The notes under the pieces: model-generated
Told to the model about the DNA's origin: nothing
Database searches by the model: none
Seen by the model: the letters and a program-made list of their open reading frames with translations, nothing else
Program-made: the position numbers and the translations under genes
In this document: in pieces, positions 21,360-34,340 of the stretch
Layout: each line of letters opens with the position of its first letter
How positions within the stretch are numbered: position 1 is the stretch's first letter
Assembly (NCBI GenBank): GCA_014529385.2
Contig: CM043970.1
Coordinates: 61,651,784 to 61,715,783 of the forward strand
Source of the DNA: Adiantum capillus-veneris
Taxonomy: Eukaryota > Streptophyta > Polypodiopsida > Polypodiales > Pteridaceae
Reading direction: 5' to 3'
Length of the DNA stretch: 64,000 bases

Positions 21360-22072
21360 TGTAGCATTTAATGCACTAGTAACTTGTGTGTAGCAAAAAT
21401 TGATAACATAGTGAACATTTCATTAAGAATAAGTTCCTAATGAACATAGATAGAGTACTTAATTTGAGAAAGCAACATAGAAATTTACACCTAGCTAATT
21501 TGGCATTGACAATACTTGAAAAGAGAGAGAAATAGAACAATTGACAACAGTTGAGGACCGGATTTACATGGAGCCGGTCTCCCCACCATAAAGGCTTTGT
21601 ATTATAGCTTCTCCCATCAAAGGAGACTTTTGTACAAGGTAATCTTTGTGTTTCTTACTGAAATTAGTTGGTCTTATGAAGATGGAAGCTTCATACACCA
21701 AATTATGTTTGAAAATCACACCTAGTGCCCCTAACCTCAGTCCCAAGACCTCACACACCTTCAAAAATAGTGAGAGCTAGCAGGAAATGAGGATAGATTG
21801 AGAGGAAGAAGAGGTATCTTACGTGAAAGAAGTATTCTCCTCACATAATCGCTCTAATAGCATAGCTTAGCTTAGTAATTAGCATGGTAGAGTAGATGAG
21901 CATGCCATTGAAGCTTGGCTCTCGGTTGGATTTGCATTCCATAGCCAAGAGTTGTTGGTGTAGGCCTCTACTTCTCAATGTTTGGATAAGTATATGGAGT
22001 TCTTCTTGCACACATGAGTTGTGTGTGTGTGTGTGTGTGTGTGTAGCAAAGTGTATAAGTCTAAAAATTCCA

Positions 22073-22131
<59 letters not shown>

Positions 22132-22959
22132 TCTGGTCCACCCGTCTTTATTTTTGCTCATGCTAGCCTCTCATTGGATCTTGCAAAGCTTAGCCAATCA
22201 CAAACTAGAAGCATAATTGATAGCCTTGTGACATGTGTCCCCCTTTCTCCTTTTGTGAGATCTTGAAGGTAATTAAATAATTCAACCAAACTCTCATTGG
22301 ACCTCTTAGTGGTAATCAGGCAAACAAATGGGCTGTTGAATGCTCATTGGACCCCTTGGTAGATTGTCGAATAGTCTTCTAGGGAGCTTAATTTCTATTG
22401 AATCTGTTATCAAGAATTTTTTAATTGATTAGACTAATTTTATTCAAGCCAAAATTTCATTGGTCCACCTCTATGGCCATCCAATAGGATTTGAGGGGAG
22501 GTTGGGGGCAACTGGCCTAGGAGCCTGACATGTGTCCAGTATTCCCTTTGTGTAAAGGGAAAGCCTTGGAGTGTGTGTGTGATTCTCTCTCATCCCCCAC
22601 TCTCATGGCTCGCCCCTTCCTTGATAGGTATGTGAGAAGACTTTTTTAGTCTTCCCATGACCATCCAATTTTCCCCTATATTGGTCTTTGGACAATTGAA
22701 TAAAAAATTAGGAACCTTAGCATATGGAAGTCTTAATGGAGCTGAACCTTAGGTATTTTGAACCCCATTGAAGCACATTTCTCTTTTGCAGCCTAACCCC
22801 CTTTGGATCCCTATTTTCCCTCCTTTGGATCCCTGCAGAGATCGATCTGACAGCCTTGCCAATATTCTATCTTTTACTCCCCTGGTACTTCCCCATATTA
22901 AATGATCAGTCTAACATGAGAAAATCATTTGGGAGAAGTAGATATTAGTTTTTATGGCA
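21360..22959 (-). repeat. 5' LTR of element 4
   Basis: A 1600 bp LTR; on the minus strand it runs from 22959 to 21360, followed by a primer binding site (ccaatagcactgataccaa on the + strand at 21341-21359). It starts tgcca instead of tgtca, a change shared with the LTR end at 36566. (GT)n at 22018-22044 and (CT)n at about 22076-22134 lie side by side. Confidence 0.92.
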
Positions 22960-23548
22960 TCTAGGCACTAGGGGTGCTCTCCTTCCTCCATGTGCTTGTT
23001 TCCATGTTTCTCTGTCTTGCAAACGCCTTGCCTTTGCGATTGTCCACAAGTCCACCCACTTGGTCATAACCTTTGCATTGAGAATACAAAAGTTATTGAC
23101 CACTCGGGATAGATTCATATCCATTTTAAATAGTTTTCGCTTTCCACTTGGCAAGTGTGAAGTTATCCTTGCATCTTCCTCATCTAACCACATGCGAGGC
23201 ATTGAAGGATCAAATTGTGCCAAATACTATGAGATGTAAATAAATGCCTCTTGTACGATCCACCCTTCGACCATACATGCCTTTGGTTGAGCCATAGATG
23301 CACAAAATCTTGAGATTCTTTAAAAAACTCTCGAAGAATAGTATCCATCATGCGTACACTACTCCACAGATAGCGATCTCCTCCACCACGTGAACCAAGA
23401 GGTGGATTTGACTAAGAAGGACCGATTGAGGAAAAGCATGCTCAATGGCACACATAGTTTCTGTTGCAATTGTTTGAGCAGCAGGGATAGAATCTATTTC
23501 AATTTCCTTGGAGCTCACAAATCTGCAAGAAAACACACAAGGTTTCCA
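22960..23548 (-). pseudogene. CACTA transposase fragment, copy A
   Basis: It is nearly identical to 36567-37150 and reads on the minus strand as the transposase region downstream of the TNP2 core: LLSQIHLLVHV, then the DUF4218-like stretch with MVEGWIVQEAFIYISQYL, then DPSMPRMWLDEEDARI. It stops at 23548, inside what is an intron in the longer copy, and is followed by pol of element 5. The break is a duplication or rearrangement junction. Confidence 0.85.
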
Positions 23549-24396
23549 ATGTTAAATTCCCTGAAAGGAAAATATACTTTAGATTCAGGGAAAAATATAT
23601 GTACATAGATGCTAAGGAGTTGGATAACACCATACCCATTGTACATACGCAAGCTTTCAATAAGTCAATAAAGACCTCTATTTCCGTGTACATGATTTTT
23701 GTGAAGCATTCTCAAAATGAACGTAATGCTTTAGCAAAAGAAAATATAAACAATCACAAGGAATTAGGGTTATCCAATTTTCTCAAGGGATTTCAAGATG
23801 TTTTTATTGACGACATCCCTTGTGAACTACCTCCTAAACAAGGCAATGATGACCATGCAATTGAACTTCTTACAGGAAGTTCACCGCCTAATAAACCTCC
23901 TTATTGAGTTTCTCAAGCTCAACAAGAGGAGAGTATGCGGCAAGTGCATGAGTTAGTTGAGAAGGGCATGGTTAGGCCTAGCTCATCTTCATTTTGTTCA
24001 CCCGTGCTATTAGTGCAAAAGAAAGACGGCACATATCGTATATGTGTCGACTATAGAGCACTAAATAGGATCACTATCAAAAATAGGTTTCCCGTTCCAC
24101 GGGTAGAAGAACTATTTGATAAGCTACAAGGGTCTACCTACTTCAGTAGGATTGACCTAAAAAGTGGCTACCATAAAATAAGGATAGTTGATCAAGATGT
24201 TGTAAAGAAAACATTTTGGACTACGTTTGGTCTCTATGAATACATTTTCATGCCTTTTGGCTTGACCAATGCACTAGCCACATTCAACCGCTTGATGGAG
24301 AAGCTATTCAGGCCTCATCGAACCTTTATTGGAGTGTTCTTTGATGATATAATCATCTACGCTAGCTCATTAGACGAACACAAGAAACACATCTAG
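23549..24396 (+). pseudogene. Protease end and RT palm (element 5)
   Basis: Open pieces 23599-23907 and 23935-24396 are in one frame with a single TGA between them (Arg in the other copies, after NKPPY). The first covers the protease C-terminus and linker. The second covers RT fingers ([16 protein letters not shown]) and palm with FFDDIIIYA (GATGAT at 24344-24349). A TAG after KKHI ends it where the copies have Leu/Gln codons. Confidence 0.87.
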
Positions 24397-26522
24397 GTAA
24401 TATTTAAAGTCTCAAGAGAGATAAAGTTTATGTTAATCAAAAGAAAAGTGTATTTTTCTTGCAAGAGATACAATATTTAGGTCACATTATCTCTCAAGAT
24501 GGCATCCAAATGGATCCATCAAAGTTAGAGGTAATAAAAGGATGGCCTAATCCAAGGAATCTTCATAGCTTTATAGGTATATGTGCATACTATAGACGCT
24601 TCATAGAAAAGTTCTCACAAATTGCAGGACCATTACATGACAGAACAAAGAAAAAAGTTAGGTATACATGGTCTGGCAAGGAGAACAATGCTTTTAAAAA
24701 GCTTAAAGAAAAGCTTATCTCTGAACCTGTGCTTACATTGTCGCATCTCTCAAAGCCATTTGAGGTCCAATGTGACTCTTGTGGTGATTGCCTTGGAGCT
24801 GTTTTTCTCCAAGAAGGGCACACCATAGCCTATGAAAGTCGAAGACTCGACCCTGTTGAGCAAGCTCTAATCATATATGAAAAGGAACTCCTAGCAATTC
24901 TACATGCATTAGACTCGTGGAAGCACTATTTTTTGGGGACTCCTTTCATTCTCCGGACGGATCACCAAAGCCTTAAGTACTTCATGACGCATACCAAGCT
25001 CTTCGACAAACAAATGAGGTGGGCAAATTTCCTTTCGCAATTTCATTTTCATATTGCTCACATTGTTGGCAAGCATAAGCAAATAGCCGATCCGGACTTT
25101 AGAGATGTGATTTTAGCCCTTGAACTAGAGAAGAAAGAGGAACCATTTACCTTACAAGATGGTTATCTTCTCTATGGCAATAGAATATGCGTTACTTTCT
25201 CACTATGTGAGAAAGTAATGTATGAATATTATGCTCCTCCTTATGCGGGGCACAGAGGGATTTTGTCTACCCTAAAAGGGATTGAAACATATTTCTGTTG
25301 GCCTGCCATGAAAGCAAACATACAAGAGTATGTTTCAAAATGTGTGGTATGCCAAAAGACAAAGTTTGATAGAGGGAAGCAACCTCGATTGCTTCAACCC
25401 CTTTTCCAATTTCTAATTCACCATGGGAGAGCATATCCATTGATTTCATCTTTGGATTTCCCAAGTCTATCCATGGGAATACGAAAATATGGACGATAGT
25501 AGACAGGTTCAGCAAACAAGCTCATTTTATACCTGTCAAAAAGACTATCAAAGCCCATCTAATGGCAACCCTCTTCATATCACAAATCTTCAAGTACCTA
25601 GCTTGCCGATGTCCATAGTGTCGGATAGAGATCCTAAAATGACCAGTAATTTTTGGAAGGGTCTCTTTGAGAATTTAGGGACAAGGCTAGAGTTCTCTTC
25701 GGCATATCACCCGCAAACGGATGGCCAAAGTGAAATAGGTAACTTAACAATTCTTGATCTACTAAAAGCCTATGTTCCGGAAGTAGATCAAAGGTCCCAA
25801 TGGGAGAAGTACTTACCTTTAGTGGAGTATGCCTACAATAATATTGTACATACCTCCATGAGAAAGGCACCTTTACAGGTAATTGAGGGAAGATCCAAAA
25901 GTCCCCTGCTACTTAAAGTACACAGGAAGATCTTCGCTGTGCAGATGAGTATAGCCGAGACCTACAATAATATTTCCAAAAGATTAAGGATGCTATCTCT
26001 ATCTCACAACAAAGGCAAAAGGTTGTTGCTGATAAGTAGAGAAAGGCCGAAGTCTTTAAAGAAAATGATTGGGTCTTGTTTAAATTTCCCAAGGCTCGAT
26101 TAAGGCACACAACGGGCAAGAATCCTACAGGACACCAAAAGTACTATGCTAAGTTAGCAAAAAGGTACTATGGTCCCTTCCAGATTCTTAGACCAATCAA
26201 TGAGATGGCCTATCAACTCGATGGTCTATCAACTCAAGCTGCCCAGTCATTGGCTCATACACAATGCTTTTCATGTGAGCCTACTAAAGCCTTACAACGT
26301 AGAGCCACCTCAAGAACCAACTATTGAAGACCCACCGGAAATTGAGGAACAAGAAGAGGTGCTGCAGCCCGAGTCCCTTCTTTGACATGAAGACAAGGTA
26401 TTGAGAGGTGGTAAGATTATTCGACGGTATCTTATCTTGATAAAGAACTATCCTATTGAAGATTCTAAATGGATGCAAGGCATACAATCAAAGGATAACC
26501 CAAACCTTGTCAATGCTTACAA
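24397..26522 (+). pseudogene. RT thumb, RNase H, integrase and chromodomain (element 5)
   Basis: The ORF 24459-25499 holds the thumb (QYLGHIIS), RNase H with all acidic motifs in place (VQCDSCGD, EKELLAIL, RTDHQSL), then an in-frame loss of about 29 codons between two GAT triplets (KQIAD joins PDFRDV), and the integrase zinc finger (GHRGI, CVVCQ). A frameshift near 25408 leads to the core, open from 25489 in another frame (VSDRDPKM, DGQSEIG), so the first DDE Asp is split off. The C-terminus has a 16 bp tandem repeat near 26207-26238 (gatggcctatcaactc). The chromodomain runs to the stop at about 26537 (YLILIKNYPIED). Confidence 0.87.
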
Positions 26523-26890
26523 TGCTTCCCTAGAGTAAGCAAATTTACAAATATTTAAAATGAACAAAGTTTTTGTCTTATAAAACTCTCTTTTTCTTTA
26601 TTGTGCACAAATGTTAAGTAGTATGCATGCTTAGGATCAATTTTGTGGAGATGACGTCTTCCAAACACCAGGTAGATCTTGTCACTCTACTATGGAAGAT
26701 TGATAGGACTAATGCGTAGACATGCTTGCAACATCTTAGGCTCTCAAGCGCCAAATGGATTGGCCATCCATTCTCAAATGATGTCATAGCGTAAGATAGG
26801 GATCCTCTACCCGCTAGGAAAAGGACTAACGACTATGATTTATCATCTCTACCTCATAAACGAGGACGACTATGATTTCAAGAGAGGTAG

Positions 26891-28499
26891 TGTTATAATA
26901 ACTAATATCTAATTCTCCTAAATGATTTTCTCATGTTAAACTGATCATTTCATATGGGAAAGTGCCAGAGGGGAAAAAGCTAGATTAATGGTAAGGCTAG
27001 TAGACTGCTCACAGTAGGGATTTTAAGGAGGGAAAATAGGGATCCAAAGGGGTATCATCTGTAGAAGAGCAATGTGCAAGCAATGGGCTTCAAAGACCTA
27101 AGGTTCAACCCATTAAGACTTCCAAAATGCTAAGGTTCCAAATTTCAAAGGGTAAGTCCAAACGGTCAAGCTTAAGGAAATTGGATGCTTTGTAAGTGTA
27201 CACAAAGTCTTCCTAGATCCCTACATGGGAGGGGGTGAGCCCTAAAGGTAGGAGAAGAGAGAGAAAGAGGTGAGATAACACACACACACACACTCTCTCT
27301 CAAAGACTCCCCTTTACACAAAGGGCATAGTGGGCACATGTCAGGTTCCTAGCTCAGTTGCCCCCAAAGAGTATTCAAATCCTATTGGATGACCATAGAG
27401 GTGGACCAATGAGAATTAGACTAGAGTAAATTCAATCTAATTAATTTATAAACACCTTAAGAAAGAACCAATGAAAATTAAGTCTCCAAGATTGTTATTG
27501 GACAGCCTGCCAAGGGGTCCAATAGGAATTAAGCAGCCCAATGGCTTGCTTAATTCCTATTGGCCAGAAGGGAAAAAGTTACGATGGGGATTTGATAGAA
27601 TTAATGTAATTAATTAATCTCTCACTAAAAGGGAAAGAGGGACACATGTCACAAGGCTCTTTATTTGATCACTTAATCCCTATTGGCTAAGCTTGGAGAG
27701 GTCCAATGGGAAGCTAGCAAGAGGAATTAGCAAGAGGGGTCGACCAAGAGGAGATAGGGGGCTGATTTGTGAGGCATCATTCCACACAAACTCACACTAG
27801 CTCATGACTGAAGCAAGGAAAGTCTATCCCCTTCTCAAGCTTTAACAGAAAGCTCTTCGTCTACTCCAAGCTTGTGAGAAGGGAGGCCCACATCGACACA
27901 CTCTTGCCTTGTGATGCAAATCCAACCAAGAGACAAGCTTCAATGCATGCTCATATCCTCTACCATGATAATTACTAAGCTATGATAAGATTTTATGAGT
28001 GATTATGTGAGGAGATATACTTCTTTCTTGTAAGAATACTCCTTCTTCCTCTCAATCTACTCTCATACCTCGCTAGCTCTCACCATCCTCGAAGGTGTGT
28101 GCTCGGTCTTGGGTCTGAGAGCAACAAGGAATTGATGTTGTGTTTTAAAGTTTTTGATTAGTGCTTGAAGCTTCCATATTATTGCACTAGCTAGTTATTG
28201 AAGAAACACAAAAAATTGTACTGTAAAATGTCTCCCTTGATGGGGGAAACCTATTATACAAAGCCTTTTGGAGGGGGAACTGGCTCCATGTAAATCCTGT
28301 CCTCAAGTGTTCTCAATAGCTTAATTTCTCTCTCTTTTGAAGTATTATTCATGCCTATCTAACTAGGTGTTATGCTCGTTGTTGCTCTCTCCATCCAAGC
28401 ACTCTTGCTATGCTCATTAGGAATCTATTCTAATGAAATTCTCACTATGTTTACGCTATTTTTTGCTACACACAAGTTACTAGGCCATTAAATGTTACA
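26891..28499 (+). repeat. 3' LTR of element 5
   Basis: A 1609 bp LTR from tgttataata to gttaca, preceded by hairpin and purine tract (26855-26890). It is followed by cgaag and CACTA transposase sequence. CCAAT/ATTGG boxes start at 27384, 27406, 27468, 27497, 27519, 27538, 27559, 27682 and 27703, with the same phase as LTR A; one box of LTR A has decayed to cgatg. An (AC)n tract lies near 27280-27293. Confidence 0.92.
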
Positions 28500-28640
28500 C
28501 GAAGATAAAATCAAGAAAAAATTTTACAATATGATTTAGGTATATGATTACTCTACCTTTGGTACACAGCCTCGTGCATACTCCCATTCTTTGTTGGTGA
28601 TGTCTCCTCCGCACGCTTTTGCTTTGATCATTCTCTCATG
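28500..28640 (-). pseudogene. CACTA transposase 3' fragment, copy B
   Basis: Counterpart of 14517-14660 with a few percent difference. It continues only to ctctcatga, where about 60 bp of transposase and about 240 bp of the neighbouring LTR are missing, so no left target duplication remains for element 6. Confidence 0.7.
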
Positions 28641-29982
28641 AAGGCTTTGTATTATAGCTTCTCCCATCAAAGGAAACTTTTGTACAATACAATCTTTGTG
28701 TTCCTTGCTAAAACTAGTTGGTGTAATGAAGATGGAAGCTTCATACACCAAATAATGCTTGGAAAACACACCTAGTGTCCCTAGCCTCAGTCCCAAGATC
28801 TCACACCTTCAAGAATGGTAAGAGCTATCAAGGAATGTGGATAGATTGACAGTAAGGAGCGGTATCTTACGAGAAAGAAGTATTCTCCTCACATAATCAC
28901 TCTAACAACATAGCTTAGCTTAGTAATTAGCATGGTAGAGGAGATGAGCATGCCATTGAACTTGGCTCTTGGTTGGATTATTGCATTCCATAGCCAAGAG
29001 TTGTTGGTGTAGGCCTCTACTTCTCAATCTTTGAAGAAGTAGATGGAGTTCTTCTTGCACACATGAGTTCTGTGTGTGTGTGTGTGTGTAGCAAAGTGTG
29101 TAAGTCTAAAAATGCCAAGGTCTCTGTGTGTGTGTGTGTGTGTGTTGGTCGACCCATGTTGATTTTTGCTCATGCTGGCCTCTAATGGCTCCTAAAAAGC
29201 TTAGTTGATCACTAATTAGAAGCATAATTGATAGCCTTGTGACGTGTGTCCCCCTTTCCCCTTTTGTGAGAGCTTTAGGTAGTTAAATAATTGAACTAAA
29301 CTCTCATTGGACCTCTTAGTCTTCTGACCAATAGGAACTAGGCAAGCAAATGGGCTGTTGAATGCTCATTGGACCCGTTGGTAGACTGTCCAATAGTCTT
29401 CTAGGGAGCTTAGTTTCTATTGATTCTTTTATCAATCATTTTTTAATTGTTTAGACTAATTTTACTATAGCCCTCATTGGTCCACCTCTATGGCCATCCA
29501 AAAGGATTTGAGGGGAGGTTGGGGGCAATTGGCCTAGGAGCCTGACATGTGTACATTATTCCCTTTGTGTAAAGGGAAGGCCTTGGAGTATGTGTGTGTG
29601 TTTCTGTCTCATCCCCTAATCTCATGGCTCGTCCCCTCCTTGATAGCGATGTGGGAAGACCTTTTAGTCTTCCCATGACCATTCAATTTTCCCTTATATT
29701 GGCCTTTGGACAATTGAATAAAAAATTAGGAACCTTAGCCTATGGAAGTCTTAATGGAGCTAAAACTTAGGTATTTTGAGCCCAATTAAAGCACATTGTT
29801 CTTTTGCAGTCCGTCCCCCTTTGGATCTCTATTTTCCCTCCTTTGGATCCATGTAGAGACCGGTCTGGTAGCCTTATCAATATTCTATCTTTTACTCCCA
29901 TGGTACAAGGTTTCCCCCTATTAAATGATCAGTTTAACATGAAAAAATCATTTGCAAGAATTAGATATTAGTGTTTATGACA
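28641..29982 (-). repeat. 3' LTR of element 6 (clipped)
   Basis: 1342 bp of LTR on the minus strand. It starts normally at 29982 (tgtcataaacac) but ends early at 28641 (caaagcctt), missing the last ~240 bp. Two (GT)n runs lie near 29071-29090 and 29125-29145; in element 4 the second is a (CT)n run. Confidence 0.9.
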
Positions 29983-31083
29983 TTACCTCTGTCTTGAAAT
30001 CATAGTGGTCCTCGGCTGTGAGGTAGAGAAGATAAAGCCTAGTCATTAGTCCACTTGTTACCGGGTAGAGAATCCCTATTTTACCCTATGACACCGTTCC
30101 AGAATGGATGACTAGTCCACTTGGTGCTTGAGAGCCTTAGCTACCGCAAGAATGTCTACACATTAGTCCGTATCAATCTTTCATAGTAGAGTGAGATGCT
30201 CTACTTGGTGGTTGGGAGACTTCGTCTCCACAAACATGATCCCTAAGCATGCATACTAATTAACATGTGCGCACAATAAAGAAAAGGAGAGACTTATAAG
30301 ATTTTTTCTTTTCTCATTTATACATATTTACATTTGCTTACTGTAGGGAGTCATTGTATTCATTGACAAGGTTTAGGTTATCCTTTAGCTGTATGCCTTG
30401 TATCCATCTAGCATCTTCAAAAGGATAATTTTGAAACTTGATAAGATATTGTCGGATAGTCTTACCACCTCATAATAGCTTGTCTTCATGTCGGAGAATG
30501 GACTCTGACTACAACACCTGTTCTTGGTCCTCAATCTCCGGTAGGTCTTCAATGATTGCTTCTTGAGGTGGCTCTCCTTTGCAAGGCTTTAATAGGCTCA
30601 CTTGGAAAGCATTGTGCATGAGCCAATGGTTTGGGCAACTTGAGTTGATAGGTCATCTCATTGATTGGCCTAAGGATCTGAAAGGTACCATAGTACCTTT
30701 TTGCAAGACCCAATCATTTTGTTTAAAGACTAGGGCTCTTTTGTGCTTATCAGCAACAGCCTTTTGCCTTTGTTGTGAGATGGATATAACATCCTTAAAC
30801 TTTTGAAAAGATTCTTGCAGGTCTCGGCTATACTCATCTGCAACAAAGATCTTCCCATGTACCTTGAGTAGCTGGGGACTTTTTTTAATCTCCCCTCTTG
30901 TACCTCAAAAGGTGCTTTTCCCGTGGAGTATGTACAATGTTATTGTAAGCATACTCCACTAAGGGTAAGTACTTCTCCCATTGGGACTTTTGATCTACTT
31001 ATGTGACATAAGATTTTAGTAGATCAAGAATTTTTAGGTTAGCTATTTCACTTTGGCCATCCGTTTGGGGATGATAGACCAAA
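29983..31083 (-). pseudogene. Integrase C-terminus and chromodomain (element 6)
   Basis: Near-copy of 17434-18533: integrase from YHPQTDGQ onward, GPF segment, then chromodomain around 30500-30380. It shares several stops with element 4, so these arose before the block was duplicated. Catalytic Asp residues are absent because of the deletion at 31084. Confidence 0.83.
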
Positions 31084-34000
31084 TCAAATATGTCTTCTAC
31101 CTATGGAACGGGAAACCTATTCTTGATAGTGATCCTATTTAGTGCTCTATAGTCGACACACATACGATATGTGCCATCTTTCTTTTGCACTAATAACACT
31201 AATCAACAAGATGAAGATGAGCTAGGCCTAACCATGCCCTTCTCAACTAATTCTTGCACTTGCTACATAATCTCCTCTTGTTGAGCTTGGGAAACTCTAT
31301 AAGGAGGTTTATTAAGTGGTGAACTTCCTAGAAGAAGTTCAATTGCATGGTCATCATTGCTTCATTTGGGAGGTAGTTCACAAGGGATATCGTCGGACAC
31401 AAACATCTTGGAACTCCTTGAGGAAATTGGATCACTCTAATTCCTTTTGATTGTTTATTATTTCTTTTGCTAAAGCATTAGGTTCATTTTGAGAGCGTTT
31501 AACAAAAATTATGTACATGAAAATAGAGTACAAGAGGTATGGTACAACCCAACTCCTTAGCATCTATGTACATACCTTTTTCCCTGAACCTAAAGTAGAT
31601 TTTCCTTTCAGCGAATTTGACATTGGCAGCCATGTGATCAAACCATAGTGCCCCTAGGGTTACGTCTGCGTGCTTGAGAGGAGAGATAAATAAATCCTCC
31701 TTGTCCACATAGCTTCCGACATGGAGCCTCAATTTCCCAATTAAGGGAGTGACATAGGCTTCTTGCCCCTTGAAAGCACCATCGGTAGGTAGGACATCTC
31801 CCATCTCATAGGCTTGGATGCCTAGCTTGGTGGCCAACTCTATGGATATGAAATTGTGAGTAGAACCACGGTTAAAGAGAGTAAAAGTATCATGTTCTCT
31901 GACCTTTCCCCAAGCATGGCATAGAGTAAATCCTTTGTGATGAGCATCCTCTTCTTGAATTTTGACCAAGGTAGCTCTAGGAGGCTCATTACGTGTATTA
32001 TTGTGGGGGAAAGCACGATAGGCATGCCCTTGCTCCCAGCACTTGAAACAACGGTTATCTTTCTGATAACACTCTAGCTCTTCAGGAGAGAGTTTATTTT
32101 GTCCTTTATAACTCCCTTCTCCTTAGCTTTGTTGTTGTTGGCGTTGCCTTGGGGAGACTTTTGGACATTATCCTTCCCCTTAGGCTCGTTACGGTCCTTG
32201 TTTTCTATGGGCTTAGCACTAGGTTGGTAACCTAACAGGACATAAAAGTGTCCTTTCAGGGTTTTGAAAAAAACCTCCAAAACCATAATAGATCCACTCA
32301 TTTTGTAAAATACTTTCATGAGGTTATAGTTCAAGGCCTACCACACATGTAAAAAATAAGAAACTTGTAAAATTTCTCATCTTTTGGTCACACCAAGCCT
32401 CCAAAGTTGATGGACCAGTACATTTTCATCAAAACCATTCTGCAAACTTATCATCAAAGTTTCTATAGCCACACTCAATACAAATAATATATGCATGTTT
32501 TCTTAGTTCCCTATTGTCCTTTAGGTTCATAAGGAGCCATGGAGCATGTCAAAAGAATAATACATCTCTTACCAAGGGGAATCTTGGGGACAAAGATGAA
32601 GTGCTAAATACAGCAAACATGAAAAAACTGGGTTCAACATTATGAGTTGTAGAATCTCATAGAAACTATTCAATATCTATCCAAATTTGATCCTTATGAC
32701 TAGATATGGTTACTACCTACAAAATGCATGTAGTTGTCACAAGAAACTAACAATATTGAAAAAGCTATACTTGATATACTAAAATGTTTCGTTTTCTTCT
32801 ATAATTGAAAAAATCAACCATCGTTGTCTACTATGAAAAATAGGGTATTAGGTGCCCCAAAACTCAAGGAATATTAGCTTTATGTTACAATATGTGACGT
32901 AGAAAATCAAAACTGCATTTGGATATCATGAAAGTCACCAAAAAAATCATAGAAGAGCTAAAATTGGCTAAAAAACAGGTTTTGACAATTTTTGTAATTT
33001 GGTCATAACTTACAACTTTAACATTTATTTCTCCCTAGAAGCATCAGGACATGTTGAGGACTACTAAAGATAGTTCTCTAGCATTATAGACCTCACAAAC
33101 ATGACTTCTAGAGTGGTATAGTTCCAAAAAGTTGAAAAAAGCCAAAAACAGGACCCGTTTTTTCACACAGTTTAGGTTGTGAAATGTTGTGCAAGGACAA
33201 GGTTAAAGATGGAACTGATATTCCAAAAAAATGTCGAGTTTTTTTCAGCTCATGAGACAACTTTCTAGACCGATAGCACCTCAAAATCCATTTTGAAACT
33301 CTTGACATAATTCAAGGAAAATGGTCACTTAACATGACATAAAAGTGTCCCAAGACATACAAATGTCCCATTACCAACCTAGTGTTAAGATTTCTCTTAG
33401 CCCCGTGTTGGAAATTGATTCATGAAGCCACCATGGTATGGTGTATGGCCGCAGATATGGTGCGTGGCCTCCACCATATCCTCATTTAAACCCGCAGAAA
33501 ATTATTGATTTTGCTCTCCAAAATCCATCTTTTTGAAGACAGTGGCTTTGAGATGTAAATCCCAAAACTTGTCTACATATTTATGAATAGATTCGTAGGG
33601 AGAGAGCTTCAAGCTTCGCAATTTGGTGAGTTCTTTGTCTTTGGCATCGGTAGTCAAACTTGCTTTGTGAACGAAGCTCTTAAAGTTTTCCACGTTTGTG
33701 TAGCTTCACCGTTTTCTCATAGGCTAGACCACCATTACCTGGCAGACTTTTGAAAATGCATAGTTACATGACATAGCTTAGAGGACTCCGTGAAGCCCTC
33801 ATCTCCAAACGCCGCATTGAATTGTTGGATAAAAGTGAAGACTTTGTCCGTAGCACCAAAAGTGCCATTGTAGGTAAGGAAAGAGATGTTCTTTTCTCCC
33901 TCTTTGAACTTTTTGATCTTGGACGACCTCTTCCAGGTAGCAAAGGTTTTCCTATGGCCTCTTCTTTTAGGTGGTTCAAGAGCTGCACCATCACTTTCTT

Positions 34001-34340
34001 CAGAGGAGGAAGAATATGAGGAGGATGGAGAAGAGGGTGACCTCTTTCTTGCATGTTTCTTCCCTTGTTCCTCGTCTGCACCATCACTTTCTTTGAAAGA
34101 GGAAGAGGAAGAAGAAGTTGGAGAAGAGGGTGACCTTTTTCTTGCCTTTTTGTTCATTTGTTTTCTCCTGTCCCTCTTTGAATTATGGTGTAGAGAAGTA
34201 TGCGATTGCCTTCTCCATTTAGGGGGTGTTGGAGAGTATTTTTCCCAACGTCTTCATGGAGCCATCTCCGTTGAGGTGGCTGGAGACTCACTTCTTTCTC
34301 GTTATTTTGGTGGGGGCTCTACCGTTGAAACTTGGGTTCT
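31084..34340 (-). pseudogene. gag, protease and RT start (element 6)
   Basis: On the minus strand: gag Ser-rich region and core 34157-33735 (FLTYNGTFGATDKV), then 33693-33502, a nested element at 32217-33384, knuckle near 32055-32010 with Gly to Trp and the last Cys to Phe (CFKCWEQGHAYRAF), then protease 31969-31499 with a decayed active site FNRGST (first Asp lost). RT follows to VEDIFD at 31084. The gag N-terminus is on the other strand because of the inversion. No active product is possible. Confidence 0.85.
32217..33384. mobile_element. Small CACTA-like TIR element inside gag
   Basis: 1168 bp with perfect 14 bp terminal inverted repeats cactaggttggtaa / ttaccaacctagtg. It is flanked by tta on each side (32213-32215 plus one extra g; 33385-33387). 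Element 4 lacks it: its sequence reads gggcttaaaatttctc across the site. Subterminal copies of gacataaaagtgtcc occur near both ends (about 32240 and 33337). There is no transposase. The CACTA ends suggest an En/Spm-type non-autonomous element, but a TTA duplication also fits PIF/Harbinger. Confidence 0.8.

Larger units (their letters stand above)
14704..22959 (-). mobile_element. Minus-strand chromovirus, element 4 (non-autonomous)
   Basis: Two LTRs (14704-17433 and 21360-22959) flank a 3.9 kb internal region read on the minus strand, bounded by a 5 bp target duplication TCTAG (14699-14703 and 22960-22964). The internal part lacks about 1.7 kb against element 2: RT joins directly to integrase near 18534, removing the RT catalytic site, RNase H and half of integrase. 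It would need enzymes from another element. It sits inside a CACTA transposase gene. A TIR element (14947-16088) later landed in its 3' LTR. Confidence 0.93.
23549..28499 (+). mobile_element. Ty3/gypsy chromovirus, element 5 (5' truncated)
   Basis: It begins abruptly in the second half of protease at the junction with the transposase fragment and runs through RT, RNase H, integrase and chromodomain to a full LTR (26891-28499). It has no 5' LTR, primer site or gag. Shared small changes (QNERNALAKENIN; a 9 bp deletion near 24571) tie its pol to element 1. Its LTR starts tgttataataac and is the most diverged of the plus-strand LTRs. Confidence 0.9.
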
